NCBI RefSeq assembly: GCF_014836985.1
Contig: NZ_JACSPU010000004.1
Span: 124,001 to 188,000 of the forward strand
DNA: 64,000 nt
From: Planococcus wigleyi
GTDB taxonomy: Bacteria > Bacillota > Bacilli > Bacillales_A > Planococcaceae
Direction of reading: 5' to 3'
Shown: piece by piece, positions 35,549 through 43,692 of the stretch
Numbering within the stretch: position 1 is the stretch's first letter
Layout: the number at the start of each line of letters is the position of its first letter
Translations under genes and position numbers: made by a program
Notes under the pieces: generated by a model
What the model was told of the DNA's origin: nothing
Seen by the model: only the letters and a program-made list of their open reading frames with translations
The model's database searches: none

Positions 35549-36006
35549 TGATGAAATCGTGAATATCTTTCTTACTGCCAGATGATGAATACAAAGAGAA
35601 AAAAATATTGCATTTTTTCTCAGAAGGGGCAATCCTGCTTTTCTCATCCCTTATTGTCACATTCGTTTGCAGCAGATTCATTAACCTTGATACTAAAACA
35701 GTTCTTTTTTTGCATATTGGTCTATTCGTGATTTACATTTTAGGAAGGTATATCACATCGGGCATCGAATTTACAAATATTGCAACTAAACAGGAATATA
35801 AAAAAGAATTAAAAGTAGTTGTGATGAAATCTGCCGGATTTACTGCTATATTCATTTTAGTATATCCGATCATAAGTGGGGCGCCAGCCAGTATCAGCGA
35901 ATGGCTTGGAGTTTTAGGATTCTCAACATAGGCAGGATTCATGATGTTTTTCATAAATTTCGTTTCTCTGAAGCGCTCCTATAACAGAAATAGGGAATTG
36001 ATATAA
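35548..36006 (+). pseudogene. XRE-linked membrane protein gene with two nonsense codons
   Basis: Starting at the ATG in TAATG the frame reads MMKS, then TGA at 35560-35562, then ISFLLPDDEYKEKKILHFF and three hydrophobic segments to LGVLGFST, then TAG at 35929-35931, then AGFMMFFINFVSLKRSYNRN to a final TAA at 36004-36006. All parts are in one frame of 153 codons with no frameshift, so two point mutations have probably inactivated the gene. An internal TTG start could still give a shortened protein. The protein resembles the DUF3278-like membrane partners often found after such XRE genes, though I hold this name loosely. Confidence 0.75.
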
Positions 36007-36030
36007 AGTGGAGCGTTGGATAAAAAAAGG

Positions 36031-36085
36031 AAGAGACTGTCCCTAAGAGTCATAATTTTCATGACCTTTTGGGACTGTCTCTTTT
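36031..36085 (+). terminator. Rho-independent terminator
   Basis: AAGAGACTGTCCC at 36031-36043 pairs with GGGACTGTCTCTT at 36071-36083 with one mismatch, followed by T-rich sequence. It ends the XRE unit. Confidence 0.8.
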
Positions 36086-36254
36086 TGTTTTAGTTATATT
36101 ATATGAGATACAGCTGATTACTTCCGATAAAATTTATGATAGTTAAACCTTTATCCTTTTAAAATTCGATTTTTAAAACCTTTTGAATGTATCATCATTT
36201 CTACTGAAATGAGTTACGTCAGGTTTTCTGATAAAGTTTATGGAATAAGGGTTT

Positions 36255-36288
36255 TGGATGTAACATAATTAGTATTAAGTTACATTCA
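36255..36288. repeat. 34-bp dif-like palindrome, copy 1
   Basis: Left arm TGGATGTAACATAA, spacer TTAGTA, right arm TTAAGTTACATTCA. It lies 105 bases before the first small gene of the array. The arms differ at two positions, so this copy is the least symmetric. Confidence 0.8.
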
Positions 36289-36393
36289 AAAGCATCAAAA
36301 ACCTTTTAATAAATTCCTCTTTTTTAAAAAAATGAAACTTTACTGGAATTTAATTAGTATAGTAATTATAAACTTGTTGAACTAAGGGGCGAA

Positions 36394-36672
36394 ATGAATT
36401 TGAATGCCGAGAAAGAATATAACTTGAAGTACCACTTAACTGGCTTTTCTGTTGCTTTCTCCATTATTCTTGTCATTTCCATTGATGAATATATTTATGA
36501 ATTCCACACGTTAATAGGCGCTATTTTAGCAGGTGTTTCAGCTTATATTTTAAGTGCTTTTTTTGTAAAACTTTCATTTTTGGACAAAGAGATCAGTAAA
36601 AGAACGAGCAGAATTCTTACAGTCCTGGCTATATTTCTAATCTTCTTTTCGTTTTATCTATTCCAGCTATAA
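36394..36672 (+). CDS. Small three-helix membrane protein (cassette 1)
   Basis: This 92-residue protein has a short polar start (MNLNAEKEYNLKYHL) and three hydrophobic segments (about residues 14-31, 36-57 and 70-91). AAGGGGC lies just before the ATG. I do not recognise the family. It lies between palindrome copies 1 and 2 and has its own terminator. Confidence 0.65.
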   Translation: MNLNAEKEYNLKYHLTGFSVAFSIILVISIDEYIYEFHTLIGAILAGVSAYILSAFFVKLSFLDKEISKRTSRILTVLAIFLIFFSFYLFQL

Positions 36673-36688
36673 AAATGAGCATGCATCC

Positions 36689-36726
36689 AAAAGAGTTGCT
36701 GATTTTTTGAAATCAGCAACTCTTTT
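36689..36726 (+). terminator. Rho-independent terminator of cassette 1
   Basis: AAAAGAGTTGCTGATTT at 36689-36705 pairs perfectly with 36710-36726, followed by a T-rich tract. Confidence 0.9.
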
Positions 36727-36739
36727 ATTTTACAGGTTC

Positions 36740-36773
36740 CGAATGTAACTTAATTGCTAATAAGTTACATTCA
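36740..36773. repeat. 34-bp dif-like palindrome, copy 2
   Basis: Left arm CGAATGTAACTTAA, spacer TTGCTA, right arm ATAAGTTACATTCA. It lies between the ends of two converging small genes, so it is not in a promoter position. Confidence 0.85.
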
Positions 36774-36788
36774 CTTCTAGCTATTTTA

Positions 36789-36980
36789 TTAGACTCCTAC
36801 AGAAGCCATAATAGCGATACTCCATGTAATTAATACAAACGATGTTGTGAGCCAAATTGTATTAACCGTTGTTTGCTCGTCCTTTTTCACCTTTTTGATT
36901 ATAGTCACAAGGTTAAGGCAAAATATAATACTCAAAATTGGGACGAGGTATACACCAATAACAAGAAAAATACTTTCCAT
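36789..36980 (-). CDS. Small two-helix membrane protein (cassette 2)
   Basis: This 63-residue protein has two hydrophobic segments (about residues 4-28 and 42-61) joined by a basic loop (IKKVKKDEQ). GGGGGG lies seven bases before the ATG. The family is unknown. It is flanked by palindrome copies 2 and 3. Confidence 0.65.
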   Translation of the reverse strand: MESIFLVIGVYLVPILSIIFCLNLVTIIKKVKKDEQTTVNTIWLTTSFVLITWSIAIMASVGV

Positions 36981-37046
36981 ATAATTTCCCCCCTTTTTTC
37001 ACTTACTGCACTTTTAGGCTTCTAGCTTTAAAGTATTAAATATCTT

Positions 37047-37080
37047 TGAATGTAACTTAATTCACATTAAGTTACATTCA
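37047..37080. repeat. 34-bp dif-like palindrome, copy 3
   Basis: Left arm TGAATGTAACTTAA, spacer TTCACA, right arm TTAAGTTACATTCA; the arms are perfectly complementary. It lies between two minus-strand genes. Confidence 0.9.
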
Positions 37081-37100
37081 CTTTCTCTTCCTAACTGATC

Positions 37101-37586
37101 TTATTTAAACTCTTCAGGATTCCATATGGCGATTTCTTTACCTGGAACAGCCACAATCAACCAGTCACCATCCCCATATCCATGATTATCTCCAACTTGC
37201 CAACACTCATAGTTTTCATCATGTCCATTTACATACAATACTTTTCCGGACTCAAGCGAAATATATAAATGCGGCGAATCTTCTCCGAGCCAAATATCTT
37301 TCACTTTTTCTCTCCGGTTTCTCAACAGCAGCTGAAACGACTCTTCATCGTCGAGTTCTTCTAAGGTTTCTTTAGAAATCGTGGTTAATTGCTCATCACT
37401 TGAAATAATCGCAATTTTCCTTACTTCGATGTTCAACCATAACTGGTCTGGATCTGGCTCAGAGTAATGGGAAAAACAGACACGCACTATCCCTGGACCA
37501 ATGCCAAATTGGAAACCATCAAGTTGACTTCCAATAAGCAGTTTTTTTAAAGCTCTCTCTGCGAAGTTTCTGTCTTCTCTTTTCAT
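37101..37586 (-). CDS. Soluble protein, unknown (cassette 3)
   Basis: The product of about 161 residues is acidic and soluble, with segments LLIGSQLDGFQFGIGPGIVRVCFS, HLYISLESGKVLYVNGHDE and GDGDWLIVAVPGKEIAIWNP. The size, acidity and beta-rich pattern recall immunity proteins, but no family is recognised. The ATG at 37584-37586 follows GGGGA; another ATG at 37610 is possible. It is flanked by palindrome copies 3 and 4. Confidence 0.65.
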   Translation of the reverse strand: MKREDRNFAERALKKLLIGSQLDGFQFGIGPGIVRVCFSHYSEPDPDQLWLNIEVRKIAIISSDEQLTTISKETLEELDDEESFQLLLRNRREKVKDIWLGEDSPHLYISLESGKVLYVNGHDENYECWQVGDNHGYGDGDWLIVAVPGKEIAIWNPEEFK

Positions 37587-37620
37587 TTCTTCCCCGCCCT
37601 TATTCATCACTTAGCGAATG

Positions 37621-37654
37621 TGAATGTAACTTAACTGCACTTAAGTTACATTCA
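37621..37654. repeat. 34-bp dif-like palindrome, copy 4
   Basis: Left arm TGAATGTAACTTAA, spacer CTGCAC, right arm TTAAGTTACATTCA; the arms are perfectly complementary. It marks the right end of the array and is followed within 15 bases by the end of a decayed regulator gene. Confidence 0.9.
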
Positions 37655-37665
37655 CTTCACCTACA

Positions 37666-38130
37666 TTAGCAGTTTTTATTTATTCCAAATCCTCGCTCAT
37701 AAACTTCGATTGTCTTTTTGGGCGTTACTGGCTCAGCTGGGCTTTCTTCCTCCTGCATGGACGGTACTGGTGCGGCCGGCTGCTGATGCTCTTCTTTTCG
37801 ATCCAACTTATGCTTCATTTCTTCCAAGGCCTCCAACTAACAAAGAGTCCCGTTTTCGCATCTCTTCGTTCAAACTTCGGTTCTCTTCTTCAAGACCTTC
37901 CAATTTCCTGAAGATAACGGCTTTCGCAATGTTGTTATGACGCCGCGGTGGTCTTGTGACGCCGTTTTCTGGCGTTATGGCAGATTCAGTTTTTTAAGCT
38001 CGTAGCAGCTTCTTGAACAGCATTCTCAAAAGTTATGTCACTGCTTTTTCTGACCGTCATAGACTCCTGTAGCGCCGCGACTTCTGTGATGGTGTAAAAC
38101 CGGCTGTTATTTTTGTTTCGTTTAAAGAGT
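37666..38130 (-). pseudogene. Decayed plasmid/phage-type MerR-like (DUF3967) regulator gene
   Basis: Minus-strand pieces in different frames read RFYTITEVAALQESMTVRKSS...AATSLKN, then ESAITPENGVTRPPRRHNNIAKAVIFRKLEGLEEENRS-type sequence, then LEALEEMKHKLDRKEEHQQ ending at a stop at 37666-37668. Joined, they give a DNA-binding start, a coiled coil and a Pro/Glu-rich tail like DUF3967 regulators found on Bacillus plasmids and phages. At least two frameshifts break it. It indicates an old mobile element next to the palindrome array. Confidence 0.6.
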
Positions 38131-38263
38131 TATGATGTTTCTCAATAATACACCTTCCTCAAATTACTTAATTAAAATTCTTATTATCCGAAAAAGAGCG
38201 CTAATCTTTATTGCTAGATTAGCGCTCGCTAACAAGATGTTTCATACTCCATTTACAACCAGA

Positions 38264-38662
38264 TTATTCCGGCAAATTCAACTGCCAAGATACGCCGAAC
38301 TGGTCAACCAGCCATCCGAACTTTTTGCTGAATCCATAGTTGTTTATAGGCATAAGTGCTTTGCCATTCTCCATCATTTTATTGTATAAGCTGTCAATTT
38401 CCTCTTCGGTATCACACGTAAGATAGATGGAAAAAGACGGGGTAAACGTAAAATCGTGGTCAACATGACTGTCAATGCACATGAATTCTTGCCCCTTTAA
38501 CGAGAATACAGCTTGTATAACTGTTCCTTCTTCACCCGGCCCTTCAGCTCCGTATCGAGTGATGTTTTTAATTTCTGAATCCTCTATGAGGGATGTGTAG
38601 TAATTCATAGCTTCTTCCGCAATACCCCCTTGAAACATTAAAAATGGTTTTAGGTTCTTCAT
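38264..38662 (-). CDS. VOC family protein (PhnB/3-dmu-9-like)
   Basis: The 132-residue protein belongs to the vicinal oxygen chelate group with the start LKPFLMFQGGIAEEAMNYYTSL and end GWLVDQFGVSWQLNL. Proteins of this subgroup are annotated as glyoxalase-like or PhnB-like and have no settled function. The ATG at 38662 follows GGGGAG by six bases. It marks the return to ordinary chromosome after the accessory zone. Confidence 0.85.
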   Translation of the reverse strand: MKNLKPFLMFQGGIAEEAMNYYTSLIEDSEIKNITRYGAEGPGEEGTVIQAVFSLKGQEFMCIDSHVDHDFTFTPSFSIYLTCDTEEEIDSLYNKMMENGKALMPINNYGFSKKFGWLVDQFGVSWQLNLPE

Positions 38663-38822
38663 ATTTTGCTCCCCTATCTTCACTTAAATTTTTTTGGAAC
38701 CAGTTGGCATATACTTCTGTGGCTCCAAGAAGAAAATCTGTGGAAAGATTCTATAAAATGAAAAGCCATGCTCTCCATTTTCATGCAAATTCAGTACATC
38801 ATCCGCTGAAGACTCTCAATTA

Positions 38823-40292
38823 TTAATAATCCCACTTCACTGCTTTGAACGCCGCAGTACCGCCAGTTGCATAAAACCGAATATCCTGGCTTCTAATTTC
38901 CGGGAAAATCCGGGCGGTAAACGCTTCTTCTCCATCGTCCACGAAAATTTCTACCGATGAAGAATCAACAAACAAATGAAACCTGCGAACATCTCCCACA
39001 ATTTGGCACTTCCTTACTGTTCCATACTTGCTTCCAATCACTTTGCCCGATAGTGTACGGTCCATTATAATTTTGCCCTGGGCTGCATCATATTTAATCA
39101 CCGTTTTTTCTTCAGCACCAGCACGGAATTCTATGCAATATTCCAGGGCGTCTCTTTGTTCAAACTCACAAATAAGCTCATAAGTGACCCCTGAGATTCC
39201 CTCATACATTTTCTTTTCATCTGTAATTTCATCTTCTGCTTCGACTTTATTTTTCCGGAGTGACTGAAGTTCAGAAACCGGTTTTTGTATCAGTTTTCCG
39301 TCGCGAAGCGATAATTCTCTCATGATGGTCAAGCAGTTGGCCCATCCATTGATATCGCTGGGGTATTCGATTTCCGGCAACCCCATCCAAGCGACCATAA
39401 GACGTCTGCCGCTCGGATCCTTCATTGTATGCGGAGCATAAAAATCAAAACCGCGGTCAAGTTCAATAAAACTTCCGTGAGTCAATACCCGCCGTTTCAG
39501 ATCAACCTTTTCACCCAGCACATAACCCGCCTGGTATATGTTTTGGTACAGATCCCCAATAGAATCAAGTCCCTGCGGAGAGAAAACCAGGATACCCTTA
39601 TTTTCCATTTCAAAATAATCCGGGCATTCCCACATAAAACCGAAGTGGTCCAAGTTTGTGGCCAGCTCTCCTTCAAAATTCCATTCCAGCAAATCAGATG
39701 AACTTAATAAACAGACACAGCCTGTTTTATCGGTTCTTTGCGCGCCTATTACCGCATAAAACTTGTCGTCTTCTTTCCATAATTTCGGATCACGGAAATG
39801 CTCTGTATACCCCGCTGGGACTTTATCAAGAACTGATTTTTTCGATTTAATGATATTCCCGTCATCATCCATTAAGGCTATACACAGATAAGGATGCCTT
39901 TCAAGATTCTCATCTCGTGTATTGCCTGTGTACAACAAATATAAGTTTCCGTTATGCTCAACGGCACTTCCTGAATATGCGCCATGGCTGTCAAAATATT
40001 CATCAGGCTTAATCGCAATTCCGACATTCGTCCAGTTTACGAGGTCTATTGATTTGGTATGATACCAATATTTCAAGCCATGAAAAGGCCCTAACGGATG
40101 CCATTGATAATACAAGTGATATTCACCATGATAAAAACAGAAACCGTTGGGATCATTGAGAAGCCCAGAAACGGGTTGGATATGAAACGTTTGCCGCCAC
40201 GAACAGCTGTTAACCCTGGCAATCAACTTATCTATATCTTCTTGGCTGACCTGGTCAATTCGAATATAACTTTTCCCCCGTGGTAGTTCCAT
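38823..40292 (-). CDS. sacA: Sucrose-6-phosphate hydrolase / beta-fructosidase (GH32)
   Basis: This GH32 enzyme hydrolyses sucrose or sucrose-6-phosphate. The nucleophile motif is GLLNDPNGF, the middle Asp is in FRDPK and the acid/base Glu in WECPDYF. With the ATG at 40290-40292 the protein has 489 residues, as usual, and AAGGAG lies ten bases upstream. The frame is open for 34 codons more, and another ATG at 40356-40358 also has AAGGAG, giving 511 residues, so the start is not settled. No signal peptide is seen, so it acts in the cytoplasm. No sucrose transporter or regulator is adjacent. Confidence 0.85.
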   Translation of the reverse strand: MELPRGKSYIRIDQVSQEDIDKLIARVNSCSWRQTFHIQPVSGLLNDPNGFCFYHGEYHLYYQWHPLGPFHGLKYWYHTKSIDLVNWTNVGIAIKPDEYFDSHGAYSGSAVEHNGNLYLLYTGNTRDENLERHPYLCIALMDDDGNIIKSKKSVLDKVPAGYTEHFRDPKLWKEDDKFYAVIGAQRTDKTGCVCLLSSSDLLEWNFEGELATNLDHFGFMWECPDYFEMENKGILVFSPQGLDSIGDLYQNIYQAGYVLGEKVDLKRRVLTHGSFIELDRGFDFYAPHTMKDPSGRRLMVAWMGLPEIEYPSDINGWANCLTIMRELSLRDGKLIQKPVSELQSLRKNKVEAEDEITDEKKMYEGISGVTYELICEFEQRDALEYCIEFRAGAEEKTVIKYDAAQGKIIMDRTLSGKVIGSKYGTVRKCQIVGDVRRFHLFVDSSSVEIFVDDGEEAFTARIFPEIRSQDIRFYATGGTAAFKAVKWDY

Positions 40293-40401
40293 CTGATGAA
40301 TGCTCCTTTTAGTAAAACTTGAATGTTGCCTTGCAGCCTGTACAGAATTTTTTGTCATAACACTCCTTTTAATTATGCAGCAATTTCCATTCAACCTCGA
40401 C

Positions 40402-40415
40402 TGAGAGCGCTTTCT
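40402..40415 (-). promoter_or_regulatory. Putative CcpA catabolite-repression site (cre)
   Basis: The minus strand reads AGAAAGCGCTCTCA, close to the consensus TGAAAGCGCTTTCA. It lies immediately downstream of the sacA -10 element, where CcpA would block transcription. Confidence 0.7.
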
Positions 40416-40422
40416 TACATAA

Positions 40423-40451
40423 ATTATATTATTTCAAAGATTTATTATCAA
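40423..40451 (-). promoter_or_regulatory. Sigma-A promoter of sacA
   Basis: On the minus strand TTGATA (40446-40451) and TATAAT (40423-40428) are exactly 17 bases apart. Confidence 0.85.
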
Positions 40452-40817
40452 TGACACTTCCTTATATGAGCTAGTATTCTGACAACGTTATGAGCAGAAT
40501 GTGTCTATCGTTGTCCGCATTCTTTTTCCATAATGTGCTATTACAATCTTTCTTCATAAATGGTTGGCATATGGGATTAGTAAAAACTGAAGCCTTAAAA
40601 ACAGAGAGATAATACTTAATTAACAGCTTCATTATTTTTAATGGACTGCGTATAATTACTTGCATGATACCGATAAATAAGATTCAATCATTCAAAGCTT
40701 TCACACCTCTATTGGACTTTAGTTTACTGCAAAATGGTGCCTTCCAAAGTTAAAGCAATTCAACTTTTGGAAGGCACCATTTCTCATTTCCAGTTATCAA
40801 AACTAGATCAAACAGAT
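40452..40817. other. Intergenic region between sacA and copB
   Basis: A 64-codon minus-strand frame here has no ribosome site and no recognisable motif, so it is not called. The region ends with the copB terminator. Confidence 0.4.
40732..40783 (-). terminator. Terminator after copB
   Basis: AATGGTGCCTTCCAAA and TTTGGAAGGCACCATT form a long stem with one bulge. On the minus strand it follows copB and ends in TTTTGC. Confidence 0.8.
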
Positions 40818-42929
40818 TTAATTCTTTAGTTGCAACGCCATTGCATTGATCGCGACGATAACGGTTGACACTGACATCAGAACCGCTCCTGCCGCAGGAG
40901 CCAACGTAATCCCGATGGAGGCTAAAATTCCCGCAGCTACAGGAATTGCAATAAAGTTATAACCGGCGCCCCACAAAAGGTTTTGTTTCATTTTACTGGT
41001 GGTTTTATTGGCCAATTCGATAAAGGATTCGATATCGCCTGGATTCGATTGCGTCAAAATTACATCTGCGGAATCGATAGCGACTTGAGTGCCGGCTCCG
41101 ATTGCTACACCAACGTCTGCAATTGCGAGAGAGGGTGCATCGTTTACGCCATCGCCTACCATGATTACAGTTTGCCCATTATTCTTTAGTGATTCAACTA
41201 ACTCATATTTGTCTTGTGGGGATTGATTCGCTCTGTATTCAATATCCAGTTCTTCGGCCACCCCTTGGGCAGCTGTTTCGTTGTCACCCGTAGCCATAAT
41301 CGGTTGTATGTGGTAATGTTTCAACGCTTGTATCAGTGTTTTACTCGTTTCTTTTAATTCATCACCTAATGCGACCGTACCAATTGGTTTTCCGTCTTCG
41401 ACCAATATACTTAATGTAGCCCCTTTCGGAACATCCATCGCCACGTCTTTTCCAAATGTCTTCTGACTGATTAATCTATAGTTGCGGCCATTAGCGCTGC
41501 CTTCCACACCCGCTCCTGACACGACGTCAATCGAATCGAAACGGACAGGCTGAATACCTTGATTCTCAGCGTAATGGACAATTGATTGGGCGATAGGATG
41601 ACTCGATCCCCCTTCCATACCTGCCATGATTGCTGCGATTTCAGCTTCGGTATGTTGGACATTCAATGTTTCCATGTTCAATACCTTAAATTCCCCAGTC
41701 GTCAATGTGCCTGTTTTGTCCAATATCATCACATCGGCTTTATTGGCGAGCTCTAATGCTTCACGGTCTTTCACCAACAACCCGCGTCTTGCACCCAAAC
41801 TGGTGCTCCGTGCAATTACTAAAGGGATCGCCAGGCCGAGTGCATGCGGACAAGCGATAACCAACGTGGTGACTGTAAAGAGAATAGCGGTTTGAATGTC
41901 TGCAATATACAACCAGACGACAAAAGCGATGAGGGCCGCTGCAATTGCAATATAAAATAGCCAGCCGGCTACTTTTTGAGCTAAATTTTCAGCTCTTGAA
42001 GGCTGATCTTGAGCCTGTCCAATCAAGGTTTGAACTTGGGAAATAAAAGACTGGTCGCCCGTCTCTAGCACTTCTACATACAAAACCCCTTCTCCATTCG
42101 TCGAACCGCCGATTACTGTGTCTCCAATTCCTTTTTCAACAGGCTTGAATTCTCCCGTCAATAAAGCTTCATTGATGCGGGAATCTCCTCTTTTGATGAG
42201 GCCATCAGCTGGAACGTTTTCGCCAGCTTGAACCCGGACAAGGTCTCCAACTTTCAACTCGGCGACCGGACGCGTCTCAATCAAATCGTTCTCCAATACC
42301 ACGTGTGCATCTTTTGGCACAAGCTCAGCAAGTGATTTTTGCGCATCTCCTGCTTCACCGACAGCTTTCATTTCAATCCAGTGGCCAAGAAGCATAATCA
42401 AGAGCAGCGAAGCGAATTCAAAGAAGAAATCCATGATGTGGCCGCCCGTCGCATAGCGGGCAAGTACTGCATAAATACTGTACAGATATGAAACCGACAG
42501 CCCTAACGAAACCAAGGCCATCATACCCGGAGCTTGTTGCTTGAATTCGCCTATTGCACCTTGAAAGAATGGTTTCCCTCCATAAACCAATAAGATGGTT
42601 GCCAATACAGCGACCAAAATATCCGAGTACGGAAAAGTGAATTGAAAGGGAAGCCGAACATCCATCATCGGCGACAATAACAGAATGATGATGCCAATCG
42701 GCAGTGATCTTAAGAAAATCCCTTTAAAATCACCGTGATGATGGTGTCCACCCTTATGTCCGCTATCATTGGAATGCTCATGATGATTGTGTTGCTGAGA
42801 TGAACTGCTTTGATCATGAATGCCCTCTTTTACTTGAGTTTCATGGTAACTATGCCCAACATGTTCAGAGTGATCCGTGTCTTCATAGTGAGAATCGTGA
42901 TTAGAATGATTTTTTTTATTCTTTTCCAT
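40818..42929 (-). CDS. copB: CopB-type copper P1B-ATPase
   Basis: This 703-residue copper-exporting ATPase begins with about 65 residues very rich in His, a metal-binding tail in place of CxxC domains. Signature motifs are CPH in membrane helix 6 (VIACPHALGLAIP), the phosphorylation site DKTGTLT, TGEF in the actuator domain, the SSHP motif and GDGVNDAPSLAIAD. CPH marks the CopB subgroup, in contrast to CPC in CopA. GGAGGG precedes the ATG. It follows copZ with a CsoR-like operator between them, so it has its own promoter or is co-expressed with copZ and csoR. Confidence 0.95.
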   Translation of the reverse strand: MEKNKKNHSNHDSHYEDTDHSEHVGHSYHETQVKEGIHDQSSSSQQHNHHEHSNDSGHKGGHHHHGDFKGIFLRSLPIGIIILLLSPMMDVRLPFQFTFPYSDILVAVLATILLVYGGKPFFQGAIGEFKQQAPGMMALVSLGLSVSYLYSIYAVLARYATGGHIMDFFFEFASLLLIMLLGHWIEMKAVGEAGDAQKSLAELVPKDAHVVLENDLIETRPVAELKVGDLVRVQAGENVPADGLIKRGDSRINEALLTGEFKPVEKGIGDTVIGGSTNGEGVLYVEVLETGDQSFISQVQTLIGQAQDQPSRAENLAQKVAGWLFYIAIAAALIAFVVWLYIADIQTAILFTVTTLVIACPHALGLAIPLVIARSTSLGARRGLLVKDREALELANKADVMILDKTGTLTTGEFKVLNMETLNVQHTEAEIAAIMAGMEGGSSHPIAQSIVHYAENQGIQPVRFDSIDVVSGAGVEGSANGRNYRLISQKTFGKDVAMDVPKGATLSILVEDGKPIGTVALGDELKETSKTLIQALKHYHIQPIMATGDNETAAQGVAEELDIEYRANQSPQDKYELVESLKNNGQTVIMVGDGVNDAPSLAIADVGVAIGAGTQVAIDSADVILTQSNPGDIESFIELANKTTSKMKQNLLWGAGYNFIAIPVAAGILASIGITLAPAAGAVLMSVSTVIVAINAMALQLKN

Positions 42930-42947
42930 TTCCTATCCCTCCTCTAA

Positions 42948-42964
42948 ATACTCCATAGGGGTAT
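42948..42964 (-). promoter_or_regulatory. Putative CsoR operator before copB
   Basis: The 17-base sequence ATACTCCATAGGGGTAT is an imperfect palindrome of the TACCCC...GGGGTA type bound by CsoR. Confidence 0.65.
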
Positions 42965-43000
42965 ATTTAATTTAAAAGGAAAGAGTGCTGTTCAGCACTC

Positions 43001-43204
43001 TTATACCACTTCATATCCTTGTTCTTTAATGGTTTCATGAATTTCAGTTATTGATGTTTTACCATCATCAAATTCCACGGCAACTTCACCTTGATTAAGA
43101 TCCACCTTTACCAATGAAACCCCCTGCAGTTTACTTACGCTCGATTCAACCGCATTGACACAATGTCCACAAGACATGCCTTTTACTTTCAACGTTTCGT
43201 TCAT
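43001..43204 (-). CDS. copZ: Copper chaperone CopZ-like HMA domain protein
   Basis: The 67-residue protein is a single heavy-metal-associated domain with GMSCGHC at residues 9-15 and the usual ferredoxin-like pattern (VEVDLNQG-like strand, seen as LVKVDLNQGEVAVEFDDG). It carries copper(I) to the exporter and to the regulator. Of two adjacent ATG codons the second has better spacing from GGGGG. It lies between csoR and copB. Confidence 0.92.
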   Translation of the reverse strand: MNETLKVKGMSCGHCVNAVESSVSKLQGVSLVKVDLNQGEVAVEFDDGKTSITEIHETIKEQGYEVV

Positions 43205-43281
43205 CATTATTCCCCCTAAGATTTGACTTTCTTGAAGTTGATCCGCCTATTTCGGATTTTCAGATTATTTCACTTCTTCTC

Positions 43282-43569
43282 TTACTTGGTCATGGCTTTC
43301 ATAACATCCATCAGTTCACTGATCGCTTCTTCGCCTTTATTTTCTTTGATGGCTTTGGCTACACAATGGTGTGTGTGGTCTTCCAATAAAGCGAGAGATA
43401 CTTTATTCATCGCAGATTGAATGGCGCTGACTTGATGCAAAATATCCACACAGTAGCGATCATTTTCCACCATCTGATGAACTCCCCGAACTTGCCCTTC
43501 AACCCGTTTCAACCGGTTCAATAATTGCTGCTTATTAGGTTGCACTGTAGTTTTAATGTTCTCTCCCAT
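43282..43569 (-). CDS. csoR: Copper-sensing repressor CsoR
   Basis: This four-helix DUF156 family repressor has about 95 residues. The copper ligands C-H-C are present as YCVDIL and the H and C of DHTHHC, and LLNRLKRVEGQVRGVHQMV is the conserved DNA-contact helix. The ATG at 43569 has GGGAGG eight bases upstream. It should repress this copper operon and release on binding copper(I). Confidence 0.92.
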   Translation of the reverse strand: MGENIKTTVQPNKQQLLNRLKRVEGQVRGVHQMVENDRYCVDILHQVSAIQSAMNKVSLALLEDHTHHCVAKAIKENKGEEAISELMDVMKAMTK

Positions 43570-43591
43570 AATTTGAGCCTCCCGAATCAAT

Positions 43592-43608
43592 ATACCCTGT
43601 ACCCGTAT
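43592..43608 (-). promoter_or_regulatory. Possible CsoR operator before csoR
   Basis: ATACCCTGTACCCGTAT has ATAC/GTAT ends and the same 17-base length as the site before copB, but the G/C tracts are not symmetric, so it is a weaker candidate. Confidence 0.45.
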
Positions 43609-43692
43609 AATACAAAAATAACAATTTTATGTCAAAGCAACTGATTCGTTTAGAAATCTACTCTTTATGTTGAAAGTGAAATCATCTATCGT

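Larger units (their letters stand above)
36007..36393. other. Region with terminator and first palindromic site
   Basis: It contains a hairpin at 36031-36085, the first 34-bp palindrome at 36255-36288 and the promoter region of the next gene. Nothing else was recognised. Confidence 0.5.

Noticed and set aside
36255-37654. Integron attC sites
   Set aside because: The arms do not contain the GTTRRRY/RYYYAAC core (here GTTACAT has C where a purine is needed), the sites are short and nearly perfect palindromes, and no integrase gene is in the window.
36255-37654. Palindromes as rho-independent terminators
   Set aside because: The stems are AT-rich and lack T-runs; the nearest gene already has a proper terminator at 36689-36726.
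36255-37654. CRISPR array
   Set aside because: Only four repeats at irregular distances of 300-570 bases with genes between them, and no cas genes.
40471-40665. Minus-strand open frame of 64 codons
   Set aside because: No ribosome site and no recognisable features; left as intergenic.
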